From an uncultured Flavobacterium sp. (GTDB taxonomy: Bacteria > Bacteroidota > Bacteroidia > Flavobacteriales > Flavobacteriaceae), in assembly GCA_913061465.1 (NCBI GenBank), contig CAJXSU010000001.1, positions 84,717 through 148,716 of the forward strand: a stretch of 64,000 bases of DNA. Reading direction: 5' to 3'. This document shows, piece by piece, positions 45,926 to 54,300 of this stretch. The notes beneath the pieces were generated by a model that ran no database searches, had not been told where the DNA came from, and saw only the letters and a program-made list of their open reading frames with translations. The position numbers and the translations under genes are program-made. The first letter of the stretch is position 1; each line of letters starts with the position of its first letter.

Positions 45926-46844
45926 TAAATCTCACTTTACTAATGAAATCATTTTGAATTTCGTTGATAAGAAAATGAATATTACCAGCTGTATGAGGAG
46001 TAATAATCAAATTTGGCAATTTCCAGAGTTGTGACCATCTAGACAAGGGTTCTTTTTCGAACACATCAAGCGCGGCGGCTTTGATTTGATTATTTTTCAA
46101 AGCCTTATATAATGCATTTTCATTAATAATTTCACCTCTTGCAATATTAATAATCATTGTTTCTCCACCCATAGCCAATAGCTTCTCTTCATCAATAAAA
46201 TGACAAGTATCAGTGCGTAATGGCAATGCAACAATAATAATCTCACTATCTGTTAAAAATTGATTTAGTTGATCTTTTAAATACCATTTGTTTATAGACT
46301 TATCTTTTCCTTTATTATTGGAATATCCCAAAACATTACATCCAATATTCTGAAATATTTCAGCAATTGCTGTCCCATTATTACCTATACCAAGTATTCC
46401 AATATTATAATCTCGAATGGATCTTATGTTTGCTTCAAAAAAAGCGGCTTGGTCCCATTTTCTTTTTTTTTGATTTAATATAGCGCTAGGAAATTCACGT
46501 ATAAGAGATAATGCCATTAGAAGTGAATGTTCTGCAATAATACTACTAGCAATACCCTTAGATGTCTCTAAATTAAACTCTTTTGGTATGTTATATTTAT
46601 CAAGATAATTAATGTTGCTAATACCTAGATATAAAAGTTCTAAATGCTTTACCAATTCAAATTCAGGAAAATTAAAAGAAAAACAATAATCAGCCTGAGG
46701 CAATTTCACCAATAAACTTTTTGTGTCCGAAACGAATTGAACTAAAAAATTATCTTCGTAATTACCCTCAAAATTTTCCTCAAATCTCTTTAACCAACTT
46801 TCTCTGGTGAAACGATCGTTGGTTTGAATAACAATATTTTTCAT
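45918..46844 (-). CDS. D-2-hydroxyacid dehydrogenase family protein
   Basis: This is a 308-residue NAD-dependent dehydrogenase fold protein. The coenzyme motif is GILGIGNNGTA near residue 148. The catalytic residues of the family are present: Arg in NIARGEIINE, Glu in VFEKEPL and His in TPHTAGN. The substrate-binding N-terminal part is divergent. Its start overlaps the stop of the ATP-grasp gene by one base. A 2-hydroxyacid dehydrogenase coupled to an ATP-grasp protein recalls VanH and VanA, where a D-hydroxy acid is produced and then ligated; here the product may be attached to an amino sugar. Confidence 0.85.
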   Translation of the reverse strand: MKNIVIQTNDRFTRESWLKRFEENFEGNYEDNFLVQFVSDTKSLLVKLPQADYCFSFNFPEFELVKHLELLYLGISNINYLDKYNIPKEFNLETSKGIASSIIAEHSLLMALSLIREFPSAILNQKKRKWDQAAFFEANIRSIRDYNIGILGIGNNGTAIAEIFQNIGCNVLGYSNNKGKDKSINKWYLKDQLNQFLTDSEIIIVALPLRTDTCHFIDEEKLLAMGGETMIINIARGEIINENALYKALKNNQIKAAALDVFEKEPLSRWSQLWKLPNLIITPHTAGNIHFLINEIQNDFISKVRFNA

Positions 46845-48040
46845 TAATTTCTTAATTTGTTTCTAAAAGCCAATGCATTAACTAAAATTTGTCTTTTGAG
46901 AATACGATAAACTATATTAAAATCATCAAAATGGAAAAAAGCAATGGTTTTATCCCCTTTAATATCACTAAGCCATCCCCTAAAAGTTAACTCATTTACC
47001 TTTCTGTATTGTTGGAACGATTTATAACTTGAAAACAGATTTAAATATTTTTTTCCGTAATCAAACCTATAAATATTCTCAGGGTTCTGACCAGTTGCAC
47101 ATAAATAATCCATTAATGGAAAATTCATTCCACATAAATCTGCCAAAGCATTTTGTTGCCAGTATCTTGAATTAATTTCTATTAGCTTAGTTTTCCCATC
47201 TCGTTCATCATACTTAAATTCTGCACTTCCAACACCTATATAGTTTATAGAATTAAATAGTTTTGTTCCTATTTGTTTAAGTTTTTCATCCTTTATACTC
47301 TGAGCACAAGTAGCTATACCAAAATGTATGGGATTTTGATGAATCTTTTTTAATGTAAATGCTAGTTTTGTATTTCCCTTTTTATCAATAAACACACTTA
47401 TCTTAGTGTTTTTATCATCTGAACTCTTTATTATTTCTTGCACTATAACAGGAACTTCCAGTTTTTTTAATAAATCTAACTTTTTAATAAGTTGTTCTTC
47501 ATTATCAATTACAAATCCTTTTTTAGAACCACTTACTTTAATCCTCCATATATTAACGTCTCTGGCTTTAATAAAAACAGGATAAGTGAGTTCGCTTATT
47601 TGATTTTCAATGGGTTTACTTATGTCTGTAAAAACAGTTTTCGGCACATCAATATTGGCTTTTAATGCCATTTTATATTGAATGTATTTGTCTTGAATAT
47701 CTATTATTAATTTTTTATTAGATAGATTATGTAAAAAATATTTATCGAAGAATTCTTGATTCCTAGCATATAACATTAAATATACATCTGAAGCAATAAA
47801 AACAACTGGTTTCTTAGCTAAAGTATTACAAAAATCGCTTAATTCTTGTAAGGCAATTTCATCATTCTCTTGTGGATGTGTAAACACCTTTCCTTCAATA
47901 TATCTTGAATAGTATCCAATTTCTTTAGCATAAGAAACTCCATAAACTTTAACACCAAGTTTTCCCAAGCTTCGTCCTATTGCCAAACCCGTTTCAGATA
48001 GACCAAAAACTATAGCAGGATTCTCATACTTATTTCTCAT
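46844..48040 (-). CDS. ATP-grasp domain protein (carboxylate-amine ligase-like)
   Basis: The protein carries an ATP-grasp fold: a Rossmann-like N-terminus (AIVFGLSETGLAIGRSLG), a central region with PVFIKARDVN and VIVQEII, and the metal-binding segment KLIEINSRYWQQNALAD. The frame extends to an ATG at 48091, which would overlap the methyltransferase gene by 62 bases; the ATG at 48040 gives the family's usual start and is preceded by a GAAGG-like ribosome binding site, so I chose it (398 residues). Ligation of an acid to an amino group is likely, but substrates are unknown. Confidence 0.82.
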   Translation of the reverse strand: MRNKYENPAIVFGLSETGLAIGRSLGKLGVKVYGVSYAKEIGYYSRYIEGKVFTHPQENDEIALQELSDFCNTLAKKPVVFIASDVYLMLYARNQEFFDKYFLHNLSNKKLIIDIQDKYIQYKMALKANIDVPKTVFTDISKPIENQISELTYPVFIKARDVNIWRIKVSGSKKGFVIDNEEQLIKKLDLLKKLEVPVIVQEIIKSSDDKNTKISVFIDKKGNTKLAFTLKKIHQNPIHFGIATCAQSIKDEKLKQIGTKLFNSINYIGVGSAEFKYDERDGKTKLIEINSRYWQQNALADLCGMNFPLMDYLCATGQNPENIYRFDYGKKYLNLFSSYKSFQQYRKVNELTFRGWLSDIKGDKTIAFFHFDDFNIVYRILKRQILVNALAFRNKLRN

Positions 48041-49166
48041 GTAGACCTTCAGCTGTTTTTCTGTCTCTCCAAATTGGTTTAACATTTTCATTTGACAAGC
48101 TTACATTTATCTTTGGCTTTTTCAAACAATCAGGACAAACATTCTTATTAAACCCGAAATCTTCAAATAATGGATCTGTATTATATTCTTCTGTGCAAAA
48201 AGAGCAAGTCCTTTTCTCAACAACAGATAGCCTCCTAGGATTGAAAGAATACTCTTCCTTAAATGATACAATTCTGTCCTTTAAATAATGAACTGAATTA
48301 CTTTCATTTTCACAATTCTCACATATTGGAACATCATATTTATCAAGAGAATTTAGTTTTGCACTTCTATCACCACACAAAAAACAGTGCATTATTTCAT
48401 GTATTTTTACAGAAATAGTTATTGATTGTGAACCAAATGTCTTTAAGAACGACTTATCGACTCTACTGGCAATTCTATTATATATGTCATTGCTTGAAAC
48501 ATTATGCGATTTATTTTTTCCAAAAAACTCGGTGAATGTAAATAAAAAAGCAGCACCAATATGTTTTGTGACCTTCATTTCAGAGGCTTCAACTAGTGAT
48601 TTTAGTTTTGTGGGAGAATAATAGTATTGAAAAAAAGGTGGTCTAATAATTTTCTTGCGTAATATCTTTTTAACCGTATTCTTAATCCTCTTTTTGGTAC
48701 TTCCACGCATAACATTCCAAGAATTGTTAGGCGTTGTAATTATAGCAACTCCTCCTGGTCGTAATGCCCTATACATTTCATCCATCGCTTCCTTAGGACC
48801 TTCAATAAAATGTTCCATTACCCCAAACGACAAATAGCCACTCAATGAATTATCTTCATAAGGCATCTGCTTAATATCCCCTTCAACAAAAGGTAAATTA
48901 AACCCATTTTTTTTTTGCCATTCCTTAAGGAAAAGAATTGTTTCCTTAGAAAAATCTAATCCTATTGTGTTTATCCCAAGTCGACTCAAATAGAAATTGA
49001 ATTTCCCCAAACCACATCCAGCCTCTAGTACATCTCCAAAACGTGGGGTATATTTTAATATATATGGCCTTAGACCATAGTAATCCCACATGTCTATTTC
49101 AACTTCTATCTTACTATTTTCCCATAAATCAGTCCATACTTTTTTTTCTTGTCCTATTGTCTCCAA
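48030..49166 (-). CDS. SAM methyltransferase with two C-terminal zinc-ribbon-like segments
   Basis: Residues 40-250 are a class I methyltransferase: VLEAGCGLGKFNF (46-58) binds SAM, FVEGDIKQMPY, SFGVMEHFIEGPKEAMDEMYRALRPGG and ITTPNNSWNV follow. The C-terminal 120 residues carry four Cys-x2-Cys pairs (261/264, 282/285, 321/324, 344/347), which look like two zinc ribbons and have no equivalent in ordinary small methyltransferases. The start codon is TTG at 49166; the next Met is residue 26, which would remove the conserved N-terminal stretch. The length is 378 residues. It lies directly upstream of the ATP-grasp gene, so both may modify the same sugar. Confidence 0.85.
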   Translation of the reverse strand: METIGQEKKVWTDLWENSKIEVEIDMWDYYGLRPYILKYTPRFGDVLEAGCGLGKFNFYLSRLGINTIGLDFSKETILFLKEWQKKNGFNLPFVEGDIKQMPYEDNSLSGYLSFGVMEHFIEGPKEAMDEMYRALRPGGVAIITTPNNSWNVMRGSTKKRIKNTVKKILRKKIIRPPFFQYYYSPTKLKSLVEASEMKVTKHIGAAFLFTFTEFFGKNKSHNVSSNDIYNRIASRVDKSFLKTFGSQSITISVKIHEIMHCFLCGDRSAKLNSLDKYDVPICENCENESNSVHYLKDRIVSFKEEYSFNPRRLSVVEKRTCSFCTEEYNTDPLFEDFGFNKNVCPDCLKKPKINVSLSNENVKPIWRDRKTAEGLHEK

Positions 49167-49174
49167 AATTAGAA

Positions 49175-50299
49175 TTAAAATTTATTTAAATATTTTAAAA
49201 TATAACTTAACTCCTCATCCGTCAATTCAGCATGTAACGGTAACGTAATAAATGTATCGACTTCTTTTTCAATAAATTCACAATCCTTGGCATAAGGCTT
49301 AAATAAAGGCTGTAAACTTAAAGGAGTATAATGACAACCTGTTGCTATACCTTTAGATTTTAAGTATATCATTAAATCATCACGTTTTTCAGCACGTATT
49401 CCAAACATTTGGTAACAATAGTTTTCTGGCTCAAAGGGCACTAAAGGCTCAATTCCATCGATATCTTTTATACCATCTAAATACATTCTAATTATTTCTG
49501 CCCTACGTGCATTAAACTTTGGGAGTTTTTTTAATTGTGCTAACCCAATTGCAGCAGCAAGGTCATTCATATTATATTTATAACCCAAGACGTTAAGTTC
49601 ATAAAACCAATGCAAAGCATCTTTATTAGCATCTGTATAAGCTTGGGCAGTTTTCCAATTGTCTTTATCAATACCTACCCAACGCATGGCCTTCACATCC
49701 TTGAATAATTCGGGTTGGTTAGTAACCATCATCCCACCGTCCCCGGTTGTCATTAGTTTTTTCTCTTCAAATGAATAACACCCTATATCACCCCAGGTAC
49801 CCAACACTTTTCCTTTGTAAATTGCGCCAGCAGTATGTGCGCAATCCTCAATCACTGCTAATCCTTTTTCCTCAGCCCAAGGCATTAATTCTTCCATCGG
49901 TACTGGATGTCCTGCAAAATGTACTGGCATTACAGCAACTACATCATCTGTATATTTTCTTTTCATATCATTCAAATCCATACCTAAGGTAACAGGGTCA
50001 GAATCAACAAAAACTGGTATTAATCGATTGTACAAAGCTGCACTTGCAGTTGATGAAAATGTTAATGAGGGAACCAAAACTTTTGATCCCTCTGGGAATT
50101 TAAAGGCAGCCAAAGCCAAATGTAATGCAGCAGTAGCCGAATTTACTCCTATTGCTATTTTACATCCAACAAACTTGGCCCATTGTTTTTCAAATTCATT
50201 TACATTGGGTCCTAAACCAACCCATGAGCGGTCCATAGCTTCTTTTATGTTTTGTAATTCTTCATCTCCAAAGGAGGGTTTGAAAAGTCTGATGTTCAT
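49175..50299 (-). CDS. DegT/DnrJ/EryC1/StrS-type sugar aminotransferase
   Basis: This PLP enzyme has 374 residues. TFSSTASAALY, EDCAHTAGAIYKG and SFEEKKLMTTGDGG are in order, with the Schiff-base Lys in the KK of SFEEKKL. The Lys argues against an RfbH-type 3-dehydrase, in which it is replaced by His. Because it follows the CDP-glucose genes and an epimerase gene, it may aminate a CDP-4-keto-6-deoxy sugar. It lies 3 bases after the epimerase gene and 8 before the methyltransferase gene. Confidence 0.88.
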   Translation of the reverse strand: MNIRLFKPSFGDEELQNIKEAMDRSWVGLGPNVNEFEKQWAKFVGCKIAIGVNSATAALHLALAAFKFPEGSKVLVPSLTFSSTASAALYNRLIPVFVDSDPVTLGMDLNDMKRKYTDDVVAVMPVHFAGHPVPMEELMPWAEEKGLAVIEDCAHTAGAIYKGKVLGTWGDIGCYSFEEKKLMTTGDGGMMVTNQPELFKDVKAMRWVGIDKDNWKTAQAYTDANKDALHWFYELNVLGYKYNMNDLAAAIGLAQLKKLPKFNARRAEIIRMYLDGIKDIDGIEPLVPFEPENYCYQMFGIRAEKRDDLMIYLKSKGIATGCHYTPLSLQPLFKPYAKDCEFIEKEVDTFITLPLHAELTDEELSYILKYLNKF

Positions 50300-50302
50300 T
50301 GT

Positions 50303-50866
50303 TTATTTGTTTGAAATGTGTTTATACTCCGTTATAAATTGTTTTAATGTCATATTTTTTTCATCCTTAGCAGATAGAATAGGTTTATCAGTTGGCCAAT
50401 TAATCCGAATTGTTTTATCATTCCATAAAAGTCCTCTTTCATTCTCCTTAGAGTAAAAATTGTCAACCTTGTATACTACCTCACTTACTTCTGTTAAAGT
50501 ACAAAACCCATGGGCGAATCCTCGTGGGATAAATATCATTTTTTTATTATCTGCACTAAGCTCAATACTATCAAATTGTCCGAACGTTTCGGAATCCTCT
50601 CTTAAATCAACAAATACATCTAATACTGAACCGTTAACACAACGCACCATCTTAGATTCTGAAAATGGGGGAAGTTGAAAGTGTAACCCTCTAATAATGC
50701 CTTTTTCTTCAGATCTAGAATGGTTTTCTTGTACCCAGTTTCTATCAAGTCCTTTTTCTTTGAAAATAGAATCATCAAAGGTTCTCATAAAAAAACCTCT
50801 GCTATCGTTACGAGGGGCTAATATAATTTCGAAAACGCCTCTTATATCTCTTTCTTTAAATATCAT
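50303..50866 (-). CDS. dTDP-4-dehydrorhamnose 3,5-epimerase family protein
   Basis: This is a cupin-fold epimerase of 187 residues. The catalytic His is in RGLHFQLPP (about residue 60) and the Tyr in VVYKVDNFY. RGFAHGFCTL and LDVFVDLRED are family signatures. It is the second RfbC-like protein of the window (the other is at 60506-61054) and differs from it throughout. It sits between the CDP-glucose 4,6-dehydratase gene, which it overlaps by 11 bases, and an aminotransferase gene. It therefore probably acts on a CDP-4-keto sugar rather than a dTDP sugar. Confidence 0.88.
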   Translation of the reverse strand: MIFKERDIRGVFEIILAPRNDSRGFFMRTFDDSIFKEKGLDRNWVQENHSRSEEKGIIRGLHFQLPPFSESKMVRCVNGSVLDVFVDLREDSETFGQFDSIELSADNKKMIFIPRGFAHGFCTLTEVSEVVYKVDNFYSKENERGLLWNDKTIRINWPTDKPILSAKDEKNMTLKQFITEYKHISNK

Positions 50867-51944
50867 TTTGTGTATTCCAGTAGTTAGAATAATTTTCTAT
50901 TTGCTCTGTGCATAGATTAAAAACATCCTCTGTTTTATACCTCTTGTACCAATCAACGGTGAAGGCTATTGTCTGATCTAAATCAAACAATGGATTCCAA
51001 CCAAGTTTATTTTTGGCCTTTGTTATATCTAAAGAAAGCAACTTAGCCTCATGCAATTTTTCTTTATCTGAAATGTCATTCCATTCCCCTTTTCCATAAT
51101 TAACTATTGTTTTATTCAACAGCTCTTCTACCGAAACTATATTTTCTTTCTCAGGTCCAAAATTCCAAGCTTCATCGAACTTTTTTTCACTAATCATCTT
51201 GGCACCAAGCAATAAGTAGCCCCCTAGAGGCTCTAAAACATGCTGCCAAGGGCGAGTTGCATGTGGATTTCGAATTTCAATTGTCTCTTCTTTTTCGATA
51301 GCATTTATAATATCCACTATAATTCTAAATGGAGCCCAATCTCCACCACCAATTACATTGCCGGCTCTAGCAGAGGCTATCTTTTTTTCTGAATCTTGAA
51401 AAAAAGAACGTCTGTAAGAACTAATTACAAGCTCTGAGGCACCTTTACTAGCACTATATGGGTCATACCCACCCATAGGATCTGTTTCCTTATAACTATA
51501 ATCTTTCTCAATGTTTTCATAACATTTATCTGTTGTTATAAAAACACCCGTTTGTAAACTCGCAGACTTTCTAAAAGCTTCAAGTAAATTAACAGTACCT
51601 ATTACGTTTGTCTCGAAAGTATAAACAGGATCGTCGTAACTATCTAAGACTATTGGTTGGGCTGCTAAATGAAACAATATCTCCGGTTTTTCAATTTCAA
51701 TAATTTCTTCAATTATAGATAATTCTCGTATGTCAGCTCTGTAATCTCTTATTTTTTTTTCAATTTTGGATAATACAAAATTATCCTTTTCAGATTTAGG
51801 ATCTAGAGATATTCCAACTACATCTGCACCTAAATTATGTAACCAAATAGAAAGCCAAGAACCTTTAAAGCCAGTGTGACCAGTAATTAAAACTTTTTTT
51901 CCTTTATAAGTTTGTAAAAGAGAATTTATTTCCAAACTTTCCAT
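50856..51944 (-). CDS. rfbG: CDP-glucose 4,6-dehydratase
   Basis: This SDR enzyme makes CDP-4-keto-6-deoxy-D-glucose. The NAD motif is ITGHTGFKGSWLS (about 20-32), followed by FHLAAQPIVLDSY and the catalytic region YDPYSASKGASELV. GFKGSW in place of GFIGS separates the CDP-glucose branch from the dTDP-glucose branch. It is 362 residues long. Its start overlaps the rfbF stop by 19 bases, a close coupling, and the epimerase gene overlaps its end by 11. Confidence 0.93.
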   Translation of the reverse strand: MESLEINSLLQTYKGKKVLITGHTGFKGSWLSIWLHNLGADVVGISLDPKSEKDNFVLSKIEKKIRDYRADIRELSIIEEIIEIEKPEILFHLAAQPIVLDSYDDPVYTFETNVIGTVNLLEAFRKSASLQTGVFITTDKCYENIEKDYSYKETDPMGGYDPYSASKGASELVISSYRRSFFQDSEKKIASARAGNVIGGGDWAPFRIIVDIINAIEKEETIEIRNPHATRPWQHVLEPLGGYLLLGAKMISEKKFDEAWNFGPEKENIVSVEELLNKTIVNYGKGEWNDISDKEKLHEAKLLSLDITKAKNKLGWNPLFDLDQTIAFTVDWYKRYKTEDVFNLCTEQIENYSNYWNTQNDI

Positions 51945-52696
51945 TTTGCTTCATTATTATTCCAAATCTTATTCAGATGATTAACATCTCTCACAGTATC
52001 AGCACACTCCCAAAAACCCTCATGCTTAAATGTCATAACTTCACTTTTTTTCGCTAGTTCCTCTAAGGGCCCAATTTCAAAGTCACAGTTTACGTCTGAG
52101 GTTAAACTATTGAGCATATCTTTATTAAAAACCATGTAACCACCATTGATCAAACCTTTGCTTGTTTGTGGTTTTTCCTCAAAAGAAAGTACCAGTCCAT
52201 TTTCTTCAAGTACCTCACCAAACATAGACGGAGGTTTTACACCAGTTATAGTAACTAATTTACCATGGTTTTTATGAAATTTAACAAGATTATTAATGTC
52301 AATATTAGCTACACCATCTCCATAAGTCAACATATTTACATCGTCTAAATACTTTTCTAGTCTCTTAATTCGACCTCCTTTAAGAGTTTCTAAACCGGTG
52401 TCAACCAACGTAACTTTCCATTCATCAGAGACTCCATTGTAATATGTGATTTCCCCGTTAGCAGTATTTATAGTAAAATCATTATTATAACTCTGTAACT
52501 TTAAAAAATAATCTTTGATTACATTAGCCTTATAACCAAGTGCAATCACAAATTCCTTGTAGCCGTAATGAGCATATGATTTCATAATGTGCCATATTAT
52601 GGGCCTACCACCTACTTCTACCATTGGTTTTGGGATTAATTCTGTGACACTACCTAATCTTGAACCGTAACCTCCTGCTAAAATTATTACTTTCAT
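51926..52696 (-). CDS. rfbF: glucose-1-phosphate cytidylyltransferase
   Basis: RfbF forms CDP-glucose from glucose-1-phosphate and CTP. The nucleotide-binding start is ILAGGYGSRLG (5-15), and GGRPIIWHIMKSYAHYG and MLTYGDGVANID (a metal and substrate site) follow. The insertion ITYYNGVSDEWKVTLVDTG around residues 82-100 is diagnostic of the cytidylyltransferase rather than RfbA. Length is 256 residues. It supplies the substrate for the adjacent dehydratase. Confidence 0.95.
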   Translation of the reverse strand: MKVIILAGGYGSRLGSVTELIPKPMVEVGGRPIIWHIMKSYAHYGYKEFVIALGYKANVIKDYFLKLQSYNNDFTINTANGEITYYNGVSDEWKVTLVDTGLETLKGGRIKRLEKYLDDVNMLTYGDGVANIDINNLVKFHKNHGKLVTITGVKPPSMFGEVLEENGLVLSFEEKPQTSKGLINGGYMVFNKDMLNSLTSDVNCDFEIGPLEELAKKSEVMTFKHEGFWECADTVRDVNHLNKIWNNNEAKWKVWK

Positions 52697-52740
52697 ATTT
52701 ACAATACTTATTAATTAAAACTATATTCTATTTGGATAAT

Positions 52741-53709
52741 TTATTTTTTAAAAGGATGCTTAGTTAAAGGAAATTTAGCAAATGGATGATACTCTCCTTT
52801 TAAACCAATAGGATTTGAATTTCTAATATCATGAACAATTTCAATAGCCTGTCTAGCATCTTCTATACCATATCCATTTCCTTCTAATACTCCTCTATAC
52901 ACTTTTGTGTGTAAGTCTGAAAAACCAACACTAAATTCTAACTCTTCACCTTCAATGGTAATTGATCTATAGGTTCTTTGTCCTTTCGCTTTTATTTCTT
53001 GAGGTAATAAGTCATAATTAATTGACAAAAACCAACGAACTCTAGCTCTTTCAAACTCTAAATATCCAGAAGCTCTATCGTGGGATTGAACATGTACATC
53101 ATTTCTTTTCACACTTCCAAAAATCCAGGAAAGCATGTCATAGAAATGAACACCAATATTTGTTGCGATACCTCCAGACTTACTTTGATCACCTTTCCAC
53201 GAGGTGTAATACCAATTACCACGAGATGTTAGATACGTTAAATCTATTTCAAATACTTTGTCCTTTGGCGCAGAGTCTACCTTTGCTTTTAAATCTATAA
53301 TACTTTGATGTAGACGTAATTGTAAAATATTCCAAACACGTTGATCTGATTCTTTTTCCATTTTTTGGAGCGCATCCAGATTCCAAGGATTTGTAACTAG
53401 CGGTTTTTCACAAATTGCATCAGCTCCTCTTCTTAAAGCCATTCTTATATGAGCATCATGTAAGTAATTTGGTGTACAAATGCTCACATAATCTAACTCA
53501 ATACCTTTGTCATATTTTAGTTTTTCAATATGCCTATCAAATCGTTCAGTTTCCACAAAAAAAGCTGCATCTGGGAAATAACTGTCCATAATACCAACAC
53601 TATCAAAACGATCGAGTGCTGCTAATAAATTGCTATCTGTATCCTTTATTGCTTTTAAGTGTCTTGGAGCTATGTAACCAGAAGCTCCGATAAGTGCAAA
53701 ATTCTTCAT
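52741..53709 (-). CDS. Gfo/Idh/MocA oxidoreductase, WlbA/WbpB-like
   Basis: This NAD-dependent 322-residue oxidoreductase starts with ALIGASGYIAPRHLKAI, followed by ICTPNYLHDAH and the conserved CEKPLVTNPW. These are typical of the UDP-GlcNAcA 3-dehydrogenase (WlbA/WbpB), which oxidises C3 ready for transamination. The neighbours are the N-acetyltransferase (WbpD-like), the 6-dehydrogenase (WbpA-like) and the aminotransferase (WbpE-like), so the pathway to UDP-GlcNAc(3NAc)A is complete in this stretch. Confidence 0.92.
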   Translation of the reverse strand: MKNFALIGASGYIAPRHLKAIKDTDSNLLAALDRFDSVGIMDSYFPDAAFFVETERFDRHIEKLKYDKGIELDYVSICTPNYLHDAHIRMALRRGADAICEKPLVTNPWNLDALQKMEKESDQRVWNILQLRLHQSIIDLKAKVDSAPKDKVFEIDLTYLTSRGNWYYTSWKGDQSKSGGIATNIGVHFYDMLSWIFGSVKRNDVHVQSHDRASGYLEFERARVRWFLSINYDLLPQEIKAKGQRTYRSITIEGEELEFSVGFSDLHTKVYRGVLEGNGYGIEDARQAIEIVHDIRNSNPIGLKGEYHPFAKFPLTKHPFKK

Positions 53710-54291
53710 CTATTTAATTCTTTTTACTCTATTATTTTCTATTAAATATTCTTGATTACTTTCAAAACAAGTGGCAATTCCCTTTTCATTAAAATCTAAT
53801 CGATGTCCGTATTCACTTACCCATCCAATGTGTTGAGATGGATTTCCAACTACTAATGAATAATCCAGCACTTCTTTAGTTACCACAGCACCAGCTCCTA
53901 TAAATGAAAATTTTCCAATATCATTTCCACAAACAATCGTAGCATTAGCTCCAATGCTAGCTCCTTTTTTAACTATTGTAGTCATATAATCATTTCTACG
54001 ATTTACGGCACTTCTGGGGTTTATAACATTTGTAAATACCATCGATGGGCCCAAAAAAACATCATCTTCACATACTACCCCAGTGTATATAGATACATTA
54101 TTTTGTACTTTAGTGTTGCTACCTAAAATTACATCAGGAGAAATAACAACATTTTGACCTATATTGCAATTTTCTCCCACCACACTATTAGCCATTAAAT
54201 GAGAAAAATGCCAAATTTTAGTATTCTTACCGATTAGACAACCCTTATCAATTATAGCTGTTTCATGGGAGAAATATTTTTTTTCTTTCAT
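53710..54291 (-). CDS. UDP-amino-uronate N-acetyltransferase, WlbB/WbpD-like
   Basis: This left-handed beta-helix acetyltransferase of 193 residues has hexapeptide repeats (IGKNTKIWHFSHLMANSVVGENCNIGQNVVI and GSNTKVQNNVSIY) and the C-terminal IGAGAVVTKEV. In the WbpD/WlbB family it N-acetylates the 3-amino group of UDP-GlcNAc(3N)A. It starts immediately upstream of the WlbA-like gene with no bases between, and 9 bases after the dehydrogenase gene. Confidence 0.92.
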   Translation of the reverse strand: MKEKKYFSHETAIIDKGCLIGKNTKIWHFSHLMANSVVGENCNIGQNVVISPDVILGSNTKVQNNVSIYTGVVCEDDVFLGPSMVFTNVINPRSAVNRRNDYMTTIVKKGASIGANATIVCGNDIGKFSFIGAGAVVTKEVLDYSLVVGNPSQHIGWVSEYGHRLDFNEKGIATCFESNQEYLIENNRVKRIK

Positions 54292-54300
54292 ATTACAAAA

